From assembly GCF_028446585.1 (NCBI RefSeq), contig NZ_JAPFQL010000002.1, positions 1 to 64,000 of the forward strand: a stretch of 64,000 nt of DNA, written 5' to 3'. Shown piece by piece: positions 10,407 through 19,852 of this stretch. Source of the stretch: Intrasporangium calvum. GTDB lineage: Bacteria > Actinomycetota > Actinomycetes > Actinomycetales > Dermatophilaceae. Below the pieces are notes generated by a model. The model saw only the letters and a list, made by a program, of their open reading frames with translations. It ran no database searches and was not told the DNA's origin. Numbering within the stretch: the stretch's first letter is position 1; each line of letters begins with the position of its first letter. The position numbers and the translations under genes were made by a program.

Positions 10407-11978
10407 CTACGTGGAGCGGGCGGACGACCTCACCACGAAATCGGCGAGGTCTCGACTCTGCTGTACCCGCGACGGCTCGTGGACGTACATCATGTGGCCG
10501 GCCTCGTAGTAGGCGTGCTCGATGTTGGCCCGCAGCGCGTCCGGGAGGCGCAGCCTGGCGACGACGTCCTCTGCCGCGAAGTGCGGCGTCGCCCCGTCGT
10601 AGTAGCCGTAGGCGATGTGGACGCGCAGGTGCGGGTTCTGGCGCAGGGCCCGCTCCAGCCGGTCGGAGACGTCGATGGGCCGGCCCTCGAAGTCCTTGTA
10701 GGACCACGGGTGCACGCGCGTCGTGATCTGCTCGTAGTGCAGGTCGGAGGCGTAACCCAGCTCGTCGCGCACGTAGTGGTTCCAGGCGGCCGCGTAGGGA
10801 CCCATGATCGCGTCGTACGACGGGTCGGCGTCCATCCCCTCAGCGATGGCGCTCGCTGCGGGCCCGGTGAACCGGCCGTCGAGCCGTCCCACCGAGAGCC
10901 GCTGGTCGCGGAGCAGCTCGGTGAAGAACCGCCAGTGCTCGATCCGCAGGTCGCACCGGTCGACGTAGTCCTCCGAGAGCCCCGAGAGCCGGGCCAGGGT
11001 CGCGACGGCCTCGGCCCGCTCCTGCGAGCTCAGCCGGGCACCTCGGGACAGGACCCACGGAAGGTCGCGAGCGGCATACGCCTCGGCCTCCTCGATGACG
11101 GAGCGCAGCGAGCGACGCCCGTGCCGCCCGTGGTAGTGGGCGATGGCGGCGTAGGTCGGGAGGTAGAGCGCGTGGGCGCGGTCGTTGCGCTGCTTCTCGA
11201 AGTCGATCGAGGACAGGTCGAGGACGCTGCTGATGAGGATGAGCCCGTTGAGGTACATCCCGTAGCGCTCCTGCAGGTGCGCCGTCAGGGCCGCGCCGCG
11301 CAGCGTGCCGTAGGACTCGCCGGCGACGAACTTCGGCGACATCCACCGCTGGTTGCGGGAGGTCCACAGCCGGATCAGCTCGCCGACGTGCTCGAGGTCG
11401 CGCTGGAACCCGTGGTACTCCCCCGGCTTGCCGCCCTCCACCGCGCGCGACCATCCGGTCGACATCGGGTCGATGAAGACGAGGTCGGCGACGGCGAGGA
11501 GGGACTCGGCGTTGTCGGCGAGACCGTAGGGCGGTGGTTGGAGGGCGCCGACGTCACCCATGACGACCCGCCGCGGGCCGAGGAGGCCGAGGTGCAGCCA
11601 CACGCTCGAGCTGCCGGGTCCGCCGTTGAAGGCGAAGACGACCGGTCGTGTGCGCGGGTCGGCGTCGTCGAGGACATAGCTCGTCATCGAGATCTCGGCC
11701 CGGGCCTTGTTGCCCTTGAAGGTGCCGTCCGCGTGGTCCTCCTCGCGGAGCACGACGCGCCCTGCGGTCGCGGTGTACTTCAGGCGCCGCCGACCCACCC
11801 GCAGGACGTGGTGGGTGGTGACGAGGTCGTCCTTCGGCTCGGGCTCCGGCTTGCCCTTGTCCTTGTCGCCTTGGGTGCCGTCGTCCTTCGCGCGTGGCTC
11901 CGCCTCGTCCGCCCCGGGCCCCGGGGTGATGGAGGCCTCCTCGCTGGCCGCCTTGGCCGTGCTGCCCTCGTCGCCCAT
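10407..11978 (-). CDS. Serine carboxypeptidase, peptidase family S10
   Basis: The 523-residue protein has the S10 alpha/beta-hydrolase layout. NGGPGSSSVWLHLG is the oxyanion-hole region, FVAGESYGTLRG holds the nucleophile Ser, and AYGYYDGATPHFA and YEAGHMMYVHEP hold the Asp and His. It would remove C-terminal residues from peptides. The N-terminal 60 residues are charged and Lys/Glu/Pro-rich, and no signal peptide is visible, so a cytosolic site is likely. The ATG at 11978 was chosen because the frame upstream crosses the HIT gene. Confidence 0.88.
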   Translation of the reverse strand: MGDEGSTAKAASEEASITPGPGADEAEPRAKDDGTQGDKDKGKPEPEPKDDLVTTHHVLRVGRRRLKYTATAGRVVLREEDHADGTFKGNKARAEISMTSYVLDDADPRTRPVVFAFNGGPGSSSVWLHLGLLGPRRVVMGDVGALQPPPYGLADNAESLLAVADLVFIDPMSTGWSRAVEGGKPGEYHGFQRDLEHVGELIRLWTSRNQRWMSPKFVAGESYGTLRGAALTAHLQERYGMYLNGLILISSVLDLSSIDFEKQRNDRAHALYLPTYAAIAHYHGRHGRRSLRSVIEEAEAYAARDLPWVLSRGARLSSQERAEAVATLARLSGLSEDYVDRCDLRIEHWRFFTELLRDQRLSVGRLDGRFTGPAASAIAEGMDADPSYDAIMGPYAAAWNHYVRDELGYASDLHYEQITTRVHPWSYKDFEGRPIDVSDRLERALRQNPHLRVHIAYGYYDGATPHFAAEDVVARLRLPDALRANIEHAYYEAGHMMYVHEPSRVQQSRDLADFVVRSSARST

Positions 11979-11989
11979 CTCAGCCGACC

Positions 11990-12343
11990 TCAGCGCTCGG
12001 TGAAGGTGCGGCCGCCGAGCACGTGCCCGTGGGCGTGGAAGATCGTCTGGCCCGCGTCGGTGCCGGTGTTGAAGACGAGACGGTGGTGCTCGGCGACACC
12101 CTCCTGCTCGGCGACCTCCGACACGAGCTCGAAGAGCGCGGCCAGGTCGTCGGGGGCGTTCGCCGCGAGCGCCCCGATGTTGGCCTCGTGGCGGCGGGGC
12201 ACGACCAGCACGTGGACCGGTGCCGCGGGGTTGATGTCGCGGAAGGCGATGGCCCGCTCGCTCTCGGCGACCCGGTCCGAGGGGATCTCGCCGTTGATGA
12301 TCTTGCAGAAGAGGCAGTCGTCCTGCTGGGGCGTCGCGGTCAT
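11990..12343 (-). CDS. HIT (histidine triad) family nucleotide-binding protein
   Basis: The 117-residue protein is a histidine-triad hydrolase of the Hint type. CLFCKIINGEIPS is the zinc-type N-terminal motif, and IFHAHGHVLGG the triad with the catalytic histidine. Hint proteins hydrolyse AMP-lysine and similar phosphoramidates in the cytosol. The gene lies 11 bp upstream of the carboxypeptidase, likely in one operon, and is divergent from the sigma-factor gene. Confidence 0.94.
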   Translation of the reverse strand: MTATPQQDDCLFCKIINGEIPSDRVAESERAIAFRDINPAAPVHVLVVPRRHEANIGALAANAPDDLAALFELVSEVAEQEGVAEHHRLVFNTGTDAGQTIFHAHGHVLGGRTFTER

Positions 12344-12395
12344 GTCGACACCCTAGGCATGTCAACCGCGGCGTGCACCTGCGCGTCCTTCCAGC

Positions 12396-13019
12396 GTGAG
12401 AACGTGGACCATGGCTGCGAGCGGGCGGACGGCCTCGCCGGGGGCCGCAGGGCTCCCCGGGCTTCCCGAAGACGCCGACCGGGCCATCGCCGAGCTCTAC
12501 GCAGCGCACTGGCACCGGCTCGTCCGCCTCGCCTGGCTGCTCCTGCACGACCAGCTCGCCGCGGAGGACGCGGTGCAGGACGCCTTCGTCGCGACGCACC
12601 GCAGCTGGTCGTCCATCCGGGACAGCGGCCGCGCGGTCGGCTACCTGCGGACCGCAGTCGTCAACGCCTGCCGCTCGGCGCAGCGTCATCAGGGCGTGGT
12701 CGAGCGGCAGCACCGACGCGACGCGGCTGCGGCCGACCTTCCCGGACGCGGCAGCCTCGAGAGCGCCGAGACCGCGGTGCTGTATGCCGCTGAGCGCGCT
12801 TCCATGGTCACCGCCCTCCGCGCCCTCCCGCACCGCCAACGAGAAGTGCTGGTGCTGCGCTACTACCTCGACCTGTCCGAAGGGCAGATCGCCGAGGCCC
12901 TCGACATCTCGACCGGGTCGGTCAAGGCGCATGCGCACCGCGGCCTCGCCCGCTTGCGGGCCGACCTGTCCCCGGCCGAACCGACCACGGGACCCGACCT
13001 CCCCGATGTGGAGCAGTGA
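12396..13019 (+). CDS. ECF RNA polymerase sigma factor (SigE-like family)
   Basis: The 207-residue protein has sigma region 2 (AELYAAHWHRLVRLAWLLL...AVQDAFVATHRSW) and region 4 (LPHRQREVLVLRYYLDLSEGQIAEALDISTGSVKAHAHRGLARLR) with no region 3, which marks an ECF sigma factor. The linker between them holds a copy of the dispersed repeat (LYAAERA). GTG at 12396 and ATG at 12411 are both possible starts. Its stop overlaps the start of the next gene, a probable anti-sigma or effector membrane protein. Confidence 0.88.
   Translation: MRTWTMAASGRTASPGAAGLPGLPEDADRAIAELYAAHWHRLVRLAWLLLHDQLAAEDAVQDAFVATHRSWSSIRDSGRAVGYLRTAVVNACRSAQRHQGVVERQHRRDAAAADLPGRGSLESAETAVLYAAERASMVTALRALPHRQREVLVLRYYLDLSEGQIAEALDISTGSVKAHAHRGLARLRADLSPAEPTTGPDLPDVEQ
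12782..12795 (+). repeat. Dispersed 14-mer copy (GAGC form) inside ECF sigma gene
   Basis: GTATGCCGCTGAGC lies in the variable linker between sigma regions 2 and 4 and is read as Tyr-Ala-Ala-Glu in the plus sense. Confidence 0.9.
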
Positions 13020-14176
13020 TGAACCTCGACGACCACCGCCCGCCCAACCGTCCCGACGACCCGACGGTCGAGATCGGGTCCGGTCTGCGCGAGCTGGAGA
13101 CGCAGCTGCGGACGACGCTGGTGGAGGACGCAGCGTCGATCCGGCCCGGCGAGCGGCTGTCGGCCATCCTCGCCGAGGCCCACACGGTCACCGTGCCCGG
13201 TGCCGGGACGCCCCGGCGCTGGCTCGTCCTCGCGGCGGCCGCCGCGGTGGCCGTGGTGGCCGCAGGCACCCTCTGGCTCTCGGGGCGACCCACCGGGTTG
13301 TCCCCGGTGCCGGCCGGGACGGCCCCGACCTCGCAGGGCAGCCCCAGTCCGTCGACGCCCGCGCCGTCAGCCACCTCGGGCACGGTTACCGACCCCGGCA
13401 CCTCGGCATCGACCACTGACGTTTCGACGCCAGCGCCGTCCGGGACGATCAAGGGAGTGCCGGTCTACTGGATCGGTGAGACCGGCGGGGCGCCGCGGCT
13501 CTTCCGCGAGTTCCGCACCGTGCCCGACGAGGGCGGACCGATCCTGTCCGCGCTCTACGCGATGACGCGTGAGAAGCCCCTCGACCCGGACTACTTCACG
13601 CCCTGGGCGCCGGCGTCCCGGATCACCCTCGACCGGGAGGGTGACAACCTCGTCGTCGACCTCTCGGCGGATGCGGTCTCGGGGTCGGGCGTCGGCAGCG
13701 AGGTGGCCGAGCGCGCCGTCCAGCAGCTCGTCCACACCGCGACGGCGGCAGCGCAGGTGGCCAGCACCCCGGTGCGCACCGTCACGATCCTCGTCGACGG
13801 CCGCCCCGCGGACGCCTGGGGCGTGGTCCGACTCGGTGAGCCCACGGCCCGCGCGCCGCAGGTCGAGGTCCAGTCGCACGTCTGGGTGCTCGCTCCTTCG
13901 GAGGGCCAGGAGCTCAAGGCGGGGCGCGTCACCTTCCGCGGCTACGGCACCTCGTTCGAGGCCAACTTCCTCTGGCGGATCGCCACCACGGACGGCACGG
14001 TCGTAGCGGAGGGAAACGCCATGGGAGGCACGGGCACGGGCGGCTTCGGTGAGTTCGAGTTCAAGCGGACGCTGCCGGCCGGTGACTACGTCGTCACGCT
14101 CTCGACGGACGACCCCTCCGGCGGCGCCGAGGGCGGCGGCGCCCACGTCGACACCAAGACCTTCACCGTCCGCTAA
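13019..14176 (+). CDS. Membrane-anchored GerMN/Gmad2-domain protein, candidate anti-sigma factor
   Basis: The 385-residue product has a cytoplasmic N-terminus of about 65 residues, one transmembrane helix (WLVLAAAAAVAVVAAGTLWL), a Thr/Pro/Ser-rich linker, a GerMN-like domain (about 140-250), and a C-terminal Ig-like Gmad2 domain (HVWVLAPSEGQELKAGRVTFRG). The ATG overlaps the sigma-factor stop, and a GTG is possible three bases earlier. The topology and coupling suggest it holds the ECF sigma factor at the membrane, with the outer domains sensing the envelope. No zinc HxxxCxxC motif is seen, so the anti-sigma role is inferred. Confidence 0.72.
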   Translation: MNLDDHRPPNRPDDPTVEIGSGLRELETQLRTTLVEDAASIRPGERLSAILAEAHTVTVPGAGTPRRWLVLAAAAAVAVVAAGTLWLSGRPTGLSPVPAGTAPTSQGSPSPSTPAPSATSGTVTDPGTSASTTDVSTPAPSGTIKGVPVYWIGETGGAPRLFREFRTVPDEGGPILSALYAMTREKPLDPDYFTPWAPASRITLDREGDNLVVDLSADAVSGSGVGSEVAERAVQQLVHTATAAAQVASTPVRTVTILVDGRPADAWGVVRLGEPTARAPQVEVQSHVWVLAPSEGQELKAGRVTFRGYGTSFEANFLWRIATTDGTVVAEGNAMGGTGTGGFGEFEFKRTLPAGDYVVTLSTDDPSGGAEGGGAHVDTKTFTVR

Positions 14177-14186
14177 CCCCTCCCCA

Positions 14187-14303
14187 ACTCGAGTGGCCCC
14201 ACGACCCACACCCGGCCTGTGCACACCCGGGCCACTCGACCCACCCCACCACTCGAGTGGCCCCACGACCCACACCCGGCCTGTGCACACCGGGGCCACT
14301 CGA
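14187..14303. repeat. Tandem pair of 53-bp inverted-end elements (CTCGAGTGGCCC family)
   Basis: Two near-identical copies (14187-14239 and 14251-14303, period 64) fill the gap between convergent genes. Each begins with ACTCGAGTGGCCCC and ends with GGGCCACTCGA, so each copy can fold into a hairpin over a conserved centre, CCGGCCTGTGCACAC. A related copy lies at 32880-32963. They probably serve as bidirectional terminators and look like a dispersed family. Confidence 0.85.
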
Positions 14304-14314
14304 GGGTGGGTCGG

Positions 14315-15058
14315 TCAGCGCCAGCGGGAGGCTGCGTTGAGGACCGCGAGGGCGGCCGGCCCCGCGGAGGACGCACGCAGGATCGTCGACCCGAGCCGCA
14401 CCGGCTGGGCGCCGGCTGCGACGAGCGCGTCGAGCTCCCGGGGGGAGATCCCACCCTCGGGTCCCACGACGACCAGCACATCACCCGAGGCCGGCGGTTC
14501 GATCGCGGCGAGCGGCTCGGTGGCGTCCTCGTGGAGCACGAGCACCAGGGCAGCTTCGCTCACCCGGGCCACGAGTGAGGTGAGGTCGACCGGGGAGGAG
14601 GTGAGCGGCACGCGGGAGCGACGGGACTGCTTGGCGGCGCGGGTCACGACGGCGGCCCATTTGGCCAGGGACTTGGCGGCCCGGTCGCCGCGCCACACGA
14701 CGATCGAGCGCTCCGCCGCCCAGGGCACGACCTCGTCGACGCCGAGCTCGGTCGCCGCCTCGATGGCCTGCTCGTCGCGGTCCCCCTTGGCGAGCGCCTG
14801 GACGAGCACGAACCGGGTGTCCGGCTCGGGCTCGTCGACGACCTCCACGACATGTCCCCGCACCGACGTGCGATCGACCTCGTCCGCCTCGGCGAGCACT
14901 CGGCGCCCGGCGCCGTCCGCGACGAAGTAGCGCTCGCCGGCCCGCAGCCGCACGACCGTAGCGGCGTGCCGCCCCTCGTCGCCGTCGAGGACGATGGCGG
15001 CTCCCGGCGCGGCCGCGGCGAGCTCGGCGGGAGAGCTGAGGAAGAGCTGGTGGGTCAC
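14315..15058 (-). CDS. rsmE: 16S rRNA (uracil-1498-N3)-methyltransferase
   Basis: RsmE methylates U1498 of 16S rRNA using S-adenosylmethionine. The 247-residue protein has the N-terminal PUA-like region (DGDEGRHAATVVRLRAGERY) and a SPOUT knot with VVGPEGGISPRELD and RLGSTILRASSAGPAAL, which form the SAM pocket. The length is typical. It lies 7 bp downstream of dnaJ in the hrcA-dnaJ-rsmE order usual for actinobacteria. Confidence 0.95.
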   Translation of the reverse strand: MTHQLFLSSPAELAAAAPGAAIVLDGDEGRHAATVVRLRAGERYFVADGAGRRVLAEADEVDRTSVRGHVVEVVDEPEPDTRFVLVQALAKGDRDEQAIEAATELGVDEVVPWAAERSIVVWRGDRAAKSLAKWAAVVTRAAKQSRRSRVPLTSSPVDLTSLVARVSEAALVLVLHEDATEPLAAIEPPASGDVLVVVGPEGGISPRELDALVAAGAQPVRLGSTILRASSAGPAALAVLNAASRWR

Positions 15059-15065
15059 CCCGCCC

Positions 15066-16211
15066 TCACTTCTCCTTGAAGGCGTCCCGGATCTTGCCGA
15101 AGAGGCCCTTGTTGGGCGTCAACCGACCCTCGGGCCGCTCCTCACCGCGCAGGGCGGCGAACTGGCGGAGCAGGTCCTCCTGCTCGTCCGTCAGCCGCGT
15201 GGGCGTCACCACCGTCGCGTGCACGAGGAGGTCGCCGCGGCCACCGTGCCGCAGGTGCGTCACCCCGAGACCGCGAAGGGTGAAGACGTCGCCGCTCTGC
15301 GTCCCGGGCTTCACCTCGAGGTCCTGCATCCCGTCGAAGGTCGACAGCTTGAGGGTCGTGCCCAGGGCTGCCGCCGCCATGGGCAGCTCGACCGTGCAGT
15401 GCAGGTCGTCGCCGCGCCGCGTGTAGGTCTCGTGGTTGGTGACCCGGATCTCGACGTAGAGGTCGCCCTTGGGTCCGTTGCCCGGGCCCACCTCGCCCTC
15501 GCCGGTCAGCTGGATGCGGGTGCCCGTGTCGACGCCGGCCGGGATCTTCAGCTTGAGGCTGCGGCGGGTGCGGACGCGGCCTTCGCCGGAGCAGTCGTGG
15601 CACGGGTCGGTCAACGTGGATCCGTAGCCCTGGCAGTTGACGCAGGGGCGCGAGGTCATGACCTGCCCGAGGAAGCTGCGCTGCACCTGCTGGACCTCGC
15701 CGCGGCCCTGGCAGATGGGGCACGTCTGACGGCCGGTGCCGGGCTCGGCTCCGTCACCCCCACAGCGGGAGCAGCCGATCGCGGTGTCGAGGGTCAGCTC
15801 CTCCTCGGAGCCGAAGACCGCCTTGGCGAGGTCGATGTCGAGACGCACGAGAGCGTCCTGGCCCCGCTGGACCCGAGGCCGCGGGCCCCGGGTGCCCGCC
15901 GTGGCGCCCGCGCCGAAGAAGGCGTCCATGACGTCGCTGAACGAGAAGCCGGGACCGGCCCCGAAGCCGGCGCCGCCCGTCGCGAACGGGTCCGCACCGA
16001 GGTCGAAGGAGCGCCGCTTGTGCGGGTCGGACAGGACGTCGTAGGCCTGCGAGACGCGCTTGAACTCCTCCTCCGCCTCGGGTCCGGGGTTGACGTCAGG
16101 GTGCAGCTTGCGGGCGAGCCGACGGTAGGCCTTCTTGATCTCCTCCTGGCTCGCATCACGGGAGACACCGAGGACGGCGTAGTAGTCGTTCAAGCGGGTG
16201 GTTCCTGTCAT
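15066..16211 (-). CDS. dnaJ: Chaperone protein DnaJ
   Basis: The DnaJ co-chaperone stimulates DnaK ATPase. The 381-residue protein has an N-terminal J domain with the HPD triplet (KLHPDVNPG), a short Gly/Phe-rich linker (about 85-110), and a zinc-binding region with four CxxCxGxG-type repeats ([32 protein letters not shown]). The C-terminal substrate-binding domains follow. It is the DnaJ2 type paired with hrcA, 44 bp upstream. Control by the CIRCE/HrcA site is expected. Confidence 0.96.
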   Translation of the reverse strand: MTGTTRLNDYYAVLGVSRDASQEEIKKAYRRLARKLHPDVNPGPEAEEEFKRVSQAYDVLSDPHKRRSFDLGADPFATGGAGFGAGPGFSFSDVMDAFFGAGATAGTRGPRPRVQRGQDALVRLDIDLAKAVFGSEEELTLDTAIGCSRCGGDGAEPGTGRQTCPICQGRGEVQQVQRSFLGQVMTSRPCVNCQGYGSTLTDPCHDCSGEGRVRTRRSLKLKIPAGVDTGTRIQLTGEGEVGPGNGPKGDLYVEIRVTNHETYTRRGDDLHCTVELPMAAAALGTTLKLSTFDGMQDLEVKPGTQSGDVFTLRGLGVTHLRHGGRGDLLVHATVVTPTRLTDEQEDLLRQFAALRGEERPEGRLTPNKGLFGKIRDAFKEK

Positions 16212-16255
16212 CTTCGTCTGGCGTCAGGTCGGCGTTGCACAGGTGCAACGCATGA

Positions 16256-17299
16256 TCATGCGTTGTTGTTCTCGTCGAGGATCTGGGACACGTAGCGGGC
16301 AACGGCCCGGACCGAGGCCATCGTGGTCGGGTAGTCCATCCGGGTGGGGCCGAGCACGCCCAGGCTGGCGACCCGCTCCAGACCACTGCCGTAGCCCATC
16401 GAGACGAGGGACGTCGTCTGCAGGCCGGACACGGGGTTCTCCGAACCGATTCGCACGGAGACGGCGTCGGGGTCCTCGCCGAGCTGCCCCAGGAGCCGCA
16501 GCAGCACGACGTGCTCCTCGAGGGCCTCGAGGATGGGCGCCACCGACGTGGCGAAGTCACCGCCCGACCGAGCCAGGTTGGCCTGGCCGGCCAGCACGAC
16601 CCGCTCCTCACGCTCCTCGACGAGCGCATCGCCCAGCGCGGAGACGATCGCCTCGACGATGGGCCGCTCCTCGGTCGGGGCGTCCTCGACGAGCCGGCGC
16701 AGCTCGGTCGCGGCAGCGGTGAAGGGGACCCCCGCGGACACCTCGTTGAGGGAGGCCCGCAACCGGCCGATCAGCTCGTCCCCCTCGGGCCCGCCGGGCA
16801 TACTGCGCGCCTCCACGACGCGCTGCTCCACGCGCCCGGTGTTGACGATGAGGATGACCATCAGGTGCGCCGCGCCCACCGGCACGAGCTCGATGTGCCG
16901 CACCGTGGACCGGGTCAGCGACGGGTACTGCATCACCGCGACCTGGCGGGTCAGACCGGCGAGCAGGCGCACCGTGCGGTCCACGACGTCGTCGAGGTCG
17001 ACGGCGCCCTGGAGGAACTGGCTGATCGCCCGCCGCTCCCCCGCGCTCAGGGGCTTGAGGTGGCTGAGCCGGTCGACGAAGAGCCGGTAGCCGGCATCCG
17101 TCGGGACCCGCCCGGCGGAGGTGTGCGGCGCGTGGATCAGCCCCTCCTCCTCGAGCTGGGCCATGTCGTTGCGCACCGTGGCGGCGCTGACGCCGAGATG
17201 GTGCCGGTCGACGAGCGCCTTGCTGCCCACGGGCTCGGAGGTCTGGACGTAGTCCTGCACGATCGCCCGCAGCACCATCAGCTTGCGTTCCTCGCTCAT
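16256..17299 (-). CDS. hrcA: Heat-inducible transcriptional repressor HrcA
   Basis: HrcA binds CIRCE elements and represses heat-shock genes. The 347-residue protein has the N-terminal winged helix ([28 protein letters not shown]...[18 protein letters not shown]) and the GAF-like dimer domain. The ATG at 17299 was chosen because it begins the conserved domain. The frame upstream crosses the CIRCE site at 17318-17342, which lies 19 bp before the start, so the operon is self-repressed. Confidence 0.96.
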   Translation of the reverse strand: MSEERKLMVLRAIVQDYVQTSEPVGSKALVDRHHLGVSAATVRNDMAQLEEEGLIHAPHTSAGRVPTDAGYRLFVDRLSHLKPLSAGERRAISQFLQGAVDLDDVVDRTVRLLAGLTRQVAVMQYPSLTRSTVRHIELVPVGAAHLMVILIVNTGRVEQRVVEARSMPGGPEGDELIGRLRASLNEVSAGVPFTAAATELRRLVEDAPTEERPIVEAIVSALGDALVEEREERVVLAGQANLARSGGDFATSVAPILEALEEHVVLLRLLGQLGEDPDAVSVRIGSENPVSGLQTTSLVSMGYGSGLERVASLGVLGPTRMDYPTTMASVRAVARYVSQILDENNNA

Positions 17300-17317
17300 C
17301 GCCTCGCCCACCTCCTC

Positions 17318-17342
17318 TGGCACTCTCGTCGAACGAGTGCCA
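17318..17342. promoter_or_regulatory. CIRCE element (HrcA operator)
   Basis: TGGCACTC-N9-GAGTGCCA matches CIRCE (consensus TTAGCACTC-N9-GAGTGCTAA) with perfect arms and the canonical 9-nt spacer. It lies directly upstream of hrcA. Confidence 0.93.
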
Positions 17343-17424
17343 AGTCTACGTCGTCGTCCCTTGCGTCGCGAACGCCGAGACCACGTCCCCACCCCGCGCC
17401 CGCGTGGCGTTCCGGCTGGGACCG

Positions 17425-17439
17425 AGCCCAGCGGCATAC
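17425..17439 (-). repeat. Dispersed 14-mer copy between hrcA and the DUF3097 gene
   Basis: The copy ends 5 bp before the ATG of the DUF3097 gene, in the divergent promoter region of hrcA. Confidence 0.9.
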
Positions 17440-17444
17440 GCTCC

Positions 17445-18335
17445 ATGATCGTGTCCTCCCACGATCGCTACGGCTCCGACGTCCTCTCCGGTGACTGGCG
17501 CGCGCCCCGACGAGGACGCTCGGTCGACGTGCCAGCGGAGCCCGGCACCGTGGTCGAGGACGTCGAGACCGGCTGGGTGGGCGCGGTGGTCCGCGTCGAG
17601 AAGGCCGGCGGCATGCACGTCGTGCACCTCGAGGACGGCCGCGGGCGCGTGAAGGCGTTCCCGTTGGGGCCGGGCTTCCTCATCGACGGGCGCCCCGTCA
17701 CCCTGACCAAGCCGGTCGCGGCCGCAACGGCCGCGCTCGCCCAGGCCCGCACGGCGTCCGCGCGGACGGCGAGCGGCTCGGTGGCGGTGCACGACGCAGT
17801 GGCCCGAGTCGCGAGCGGGTCCCGCATCTACGTCGAAGGGCGCCACGACGCGGAGCTCGTCGAGAAGGTCTGGGGGGACGACCTCCGGGTCGAGGGGGTC
17901 GTCGTCGAGATGATGGACGGCGTCGACGACCTGGCCGGCATCATCGCCGAGTTCCAGCCGGGCCCCGGGCGACGGCTCGGCGTGCTCGTCGACCACCTCG
18001 TGCCCGGCACGAAGGAGGCACGCATCGTCGAGCAGGCCCTGGCTCTGCCCGGCCTCGCGCAGCATGTGCGCATCCTCGGCCACCCCTACGTCGACGTCTG
18101 GCAGTCGGTGCGACCGGCGCGCCTCGGGTGGGAGCAGTGGCCGGTCATCCCGCGCGGGGTCTCGTGGAAGCACGGCATCTGCGCCGCGCTCGGCTGGCCG
18201 CACGAGACCCAGGCCGACATCGCGCGGGCCTGGAAACGGATCCTCGGCACCGTTCGGACCTATGCCGACCTCGAGCCCGCGCTGCTGGCGAGCGTCGAGG
18301 AGCTCATCGACTTCGTCACCGAGCCGGGCAGCTGA
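17445..18335 (+). CDS. DUF3097 family protein
   Basis: The 296-residue protein matches the actinobacterial DUF3097 family. It has an N-terminal segment ([24 protein letters not shown]) followed by a KOW/SH3-like stretch and a Toprim-like region ([29 protein letters not shown]...[17 protein letters not shown]) in which Glu and DxD-like acids resemble a metal site. A role in nucleic-acid processing is possible but not shown. ATG 17445 was chosen, and GTG 17451 is also possible. Divergent from hrcA. Confidence 0.82.
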   Translation: MIVSSHDRYGSDVLSGDWRAPRRGRSVDVPAEPGTVVEDVETGWVGAVVRVEKAGGMHVVHLEDGRGRVKAFPLGPGFLIDGRPVTLTKPVAAATAALAQARTASARTASGSVAVHDAVARVASGSRIYVEGRHDAELVEKVWGDDLRVEGVVVEMMDGVDDLAGIIAEFQPGPGRRLGVLVDHLVPGTKEARIVEQALALPGLAQHVRILGHPYVDVWQSVRPARLGWEQWPVIPRGVSWKHGICAALGWPHETQADIARAWKRILGTVRTYADLEPALLASVEELIDFVTEPGS

Positions 18336-18365
18336 GTCACTCACCCGCCGGCCCGGGTCAGTGAC
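18336..18365. terminator. Hairpin between convergent DUF3097 and ALDH genes
   Basis: GTCACT at 18336-18341 pairs with AGTGAC at 18360-18365, with further CCCG/CGGG pairing inside. The position just after the stop of the plus-strand gene suggests a bidirectional terminator. No T-run is present. Confidence 0.45.
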
Positions 18366-18374
18366 CGGGGCACC

Positions 18375-19817
18375 TCAGGGACGTGGCGGCGCGACGAAAC
18401 GACGCACGATCGCCTCCTTGAGCGACGTGAACGGGGGGTAGATCGCCACGAGGGCATCCGGCCTGGCCGGCACGTCCAGCACGGCCTTGGCGTGGCTGAA
18501 CAGCGCCATGGACTCTTCGCCGTGGTACTTGCCCATCCCGCTCGGCCCCACGCCGCCGAACGGCAGGTCCGGCGCGGCCATGTGCAGGAGCGGGGCATTG
18601 AAGCCCAAGGCTCCTGAGGACGTGTCCCGGATGAACCTGCGCCGAGTCTCCGCGCGGTTGGTGAAGACGTAGAGGGCGAGCGGCTTGTCGCGCTCGGTGA
18701 TGAACTCGATCGCCTCGTCGACACCGCCGACCTCGACGAGCGGCAGGATCGGCCCGAAGATCTCCTCCTGCATGGCCAGGTGGTCCCCGTCGACACCGTC
18801 GAGAATCGTCGGCTCGATGTAGCGGGAGGCCCGGTCCACCTGGCCACCCCGGGTCACGTGCGCCCCGTTGATGAGGGCAGCGAGCCGCCCGAAGTGCCGC
18901 TCGTTGACGATCCGCCCGTAGTCGTCCGAGAGGGCCGGATCTGCGCCGTAGAACTCGCGGATGGCCCGGTCGAGGAGGGGTTTGAGGGCGTCGAGGACCG
19001 GACGCGTGGCGATGACGAAGTCCGGCGCCACGCACGTCTGCCCGGCGTTGGTGAACTTGCCCCACACGATGCGCCGAGCCGCGGTATGCAGGTCGGCCCC
19101 CTCGTCGACGAAGGCCGGCGACTTGCCACCGAGCTCGAGCGTCACCGGGGTGAGGTGCTGCGCCGCGGCTTCCAGCACGATCCGGCCCACCGCGCTGGTG
19201 CCGGTGAAGAAGATGTGGTCCCACCGCTGGGCGAGCAGCTCGGTCGTCTCGGGCGCTCCCCCCTCCACGACCCTGACCGCGGCCGGGTCCACGTAGCGGG
19301 GCAGCAACCGGGCGAGCGCCGCGGAGGTCGCGGGTGCCAGCTCGCTCGGCTTGAGGACCACGGCGTTGCCCGCGGCGAGGGCGCCGACCACGGGGGTGAG
19401 GGACAGCTGGACCGGGTAGTTCCACGGGCTGATCACGAGGACGACGCCGAGCGGCTCCCGCACCACCTTCGCGCGCGCGGGTCGCATCCACAGCGGAAGG
19501 GAGGTGGCGCGCGGCCGGACCCACGACCTGAGCCGGTTGAGTGTGTGGGTGATCTCGTTGGAGGTGAAGCCCAGCTCTGTGATCCACGACTCGGTGCCGT
19601 GCTTGCCGAGGTCGGCCTCGAGCGCTTCGACGAAGGCCGCCTCCTGCTCCGCGAGCATTCGCTGCAGCCCCCGCAGCTGCGCGGTTCGCCAGGCCAACGG
19701 CTTCGTCACACCGGCGCCGAAGACTCCCCGGAGCCCCTCCACCAGCTCGGCCGCATCGAGCGCGCCTCCGCTCCCGGTCTCCGGCGCTCCCGGTGGGATC
19801 GTCTGGGTCATGGCCAC
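18375..19817 (-). CDS. Aldehyde dehydrogenase family protein (class 3-like)
   Basis: The 480-residue NAD(P)-dependent dehydrogenase oxidises aldehydes to acids. ISPWNYPVQLSLTPV and FFTGTSAVGRIV form the cofactor pocket, LELGGKSPAFV holds the general-base Glu, and TNAGQTCVAPDFVI the catalytic Cys. The length and the C-terminal basic tail fit class 3 fatty-aldehyde dehydrogenases. Convergent with the DUF3097 gene. hemW is upstream on the same strand, separated by 35 bp. The substrate is unknown. Confidence 0.9.
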   Translation of the reverse strand: MAMTQTIPPGAPETGSGGALDAAELVEGLRGVFGAGVTKPLAWRTAQLRGLQRMLAEQEAAFVEALEADLGKHGTESWITELGFTSNEITHTLNRLRSWVRPRATSLPLWMRPARAKVVREPLGVVLVISPWNYPVQLSLTPVVGALAAGNAVVLKPSELAPATSAALARLLPRYVDPAAVRVVEGGAPETTELLAQRWDHIFFTGTSAVGRIVLEAAAQHLTPVTLELGGKSPAFVDEGADLHTAARRIVWGKFTNAGQTCVAPDFVIATRPVLDALKPLLDRAIREFYGADPALSDDYGRIVNERHFGRLAALINGAHVTRGGQVDRASRYIEPTILDGVDGDHLAMQEEIFGPILPLVEVGGVDEAIEFITERDKPLALYVFTNRAETRRRFIRDTSSGALGFNAPLLHMAAPDLPFGGVGPSGMGKYHGEESMALFSHAKAVLDVPARPDALVAIYPPFTSLKEAIVRRFVAPPRP

Positions 19818-19852
19818 TCCTCGCCTCTGGGGTCTGGTCTCGGGGCGTGCGG

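Noticed and set aside
10137-12356. 739-codon open frame opposite phoH, carboxypeptidase and HIT genes
   Set aside because: It runs through three well-supported genes on the minus strand, and its protein has no recognisable motif.
14187-14303. Rho-independent terminators in the strict sense at the CTCGAG elements
   Set aside because: No T-run follows, and the interior is conserved between copies, so I list them as repeats that may also terminate.
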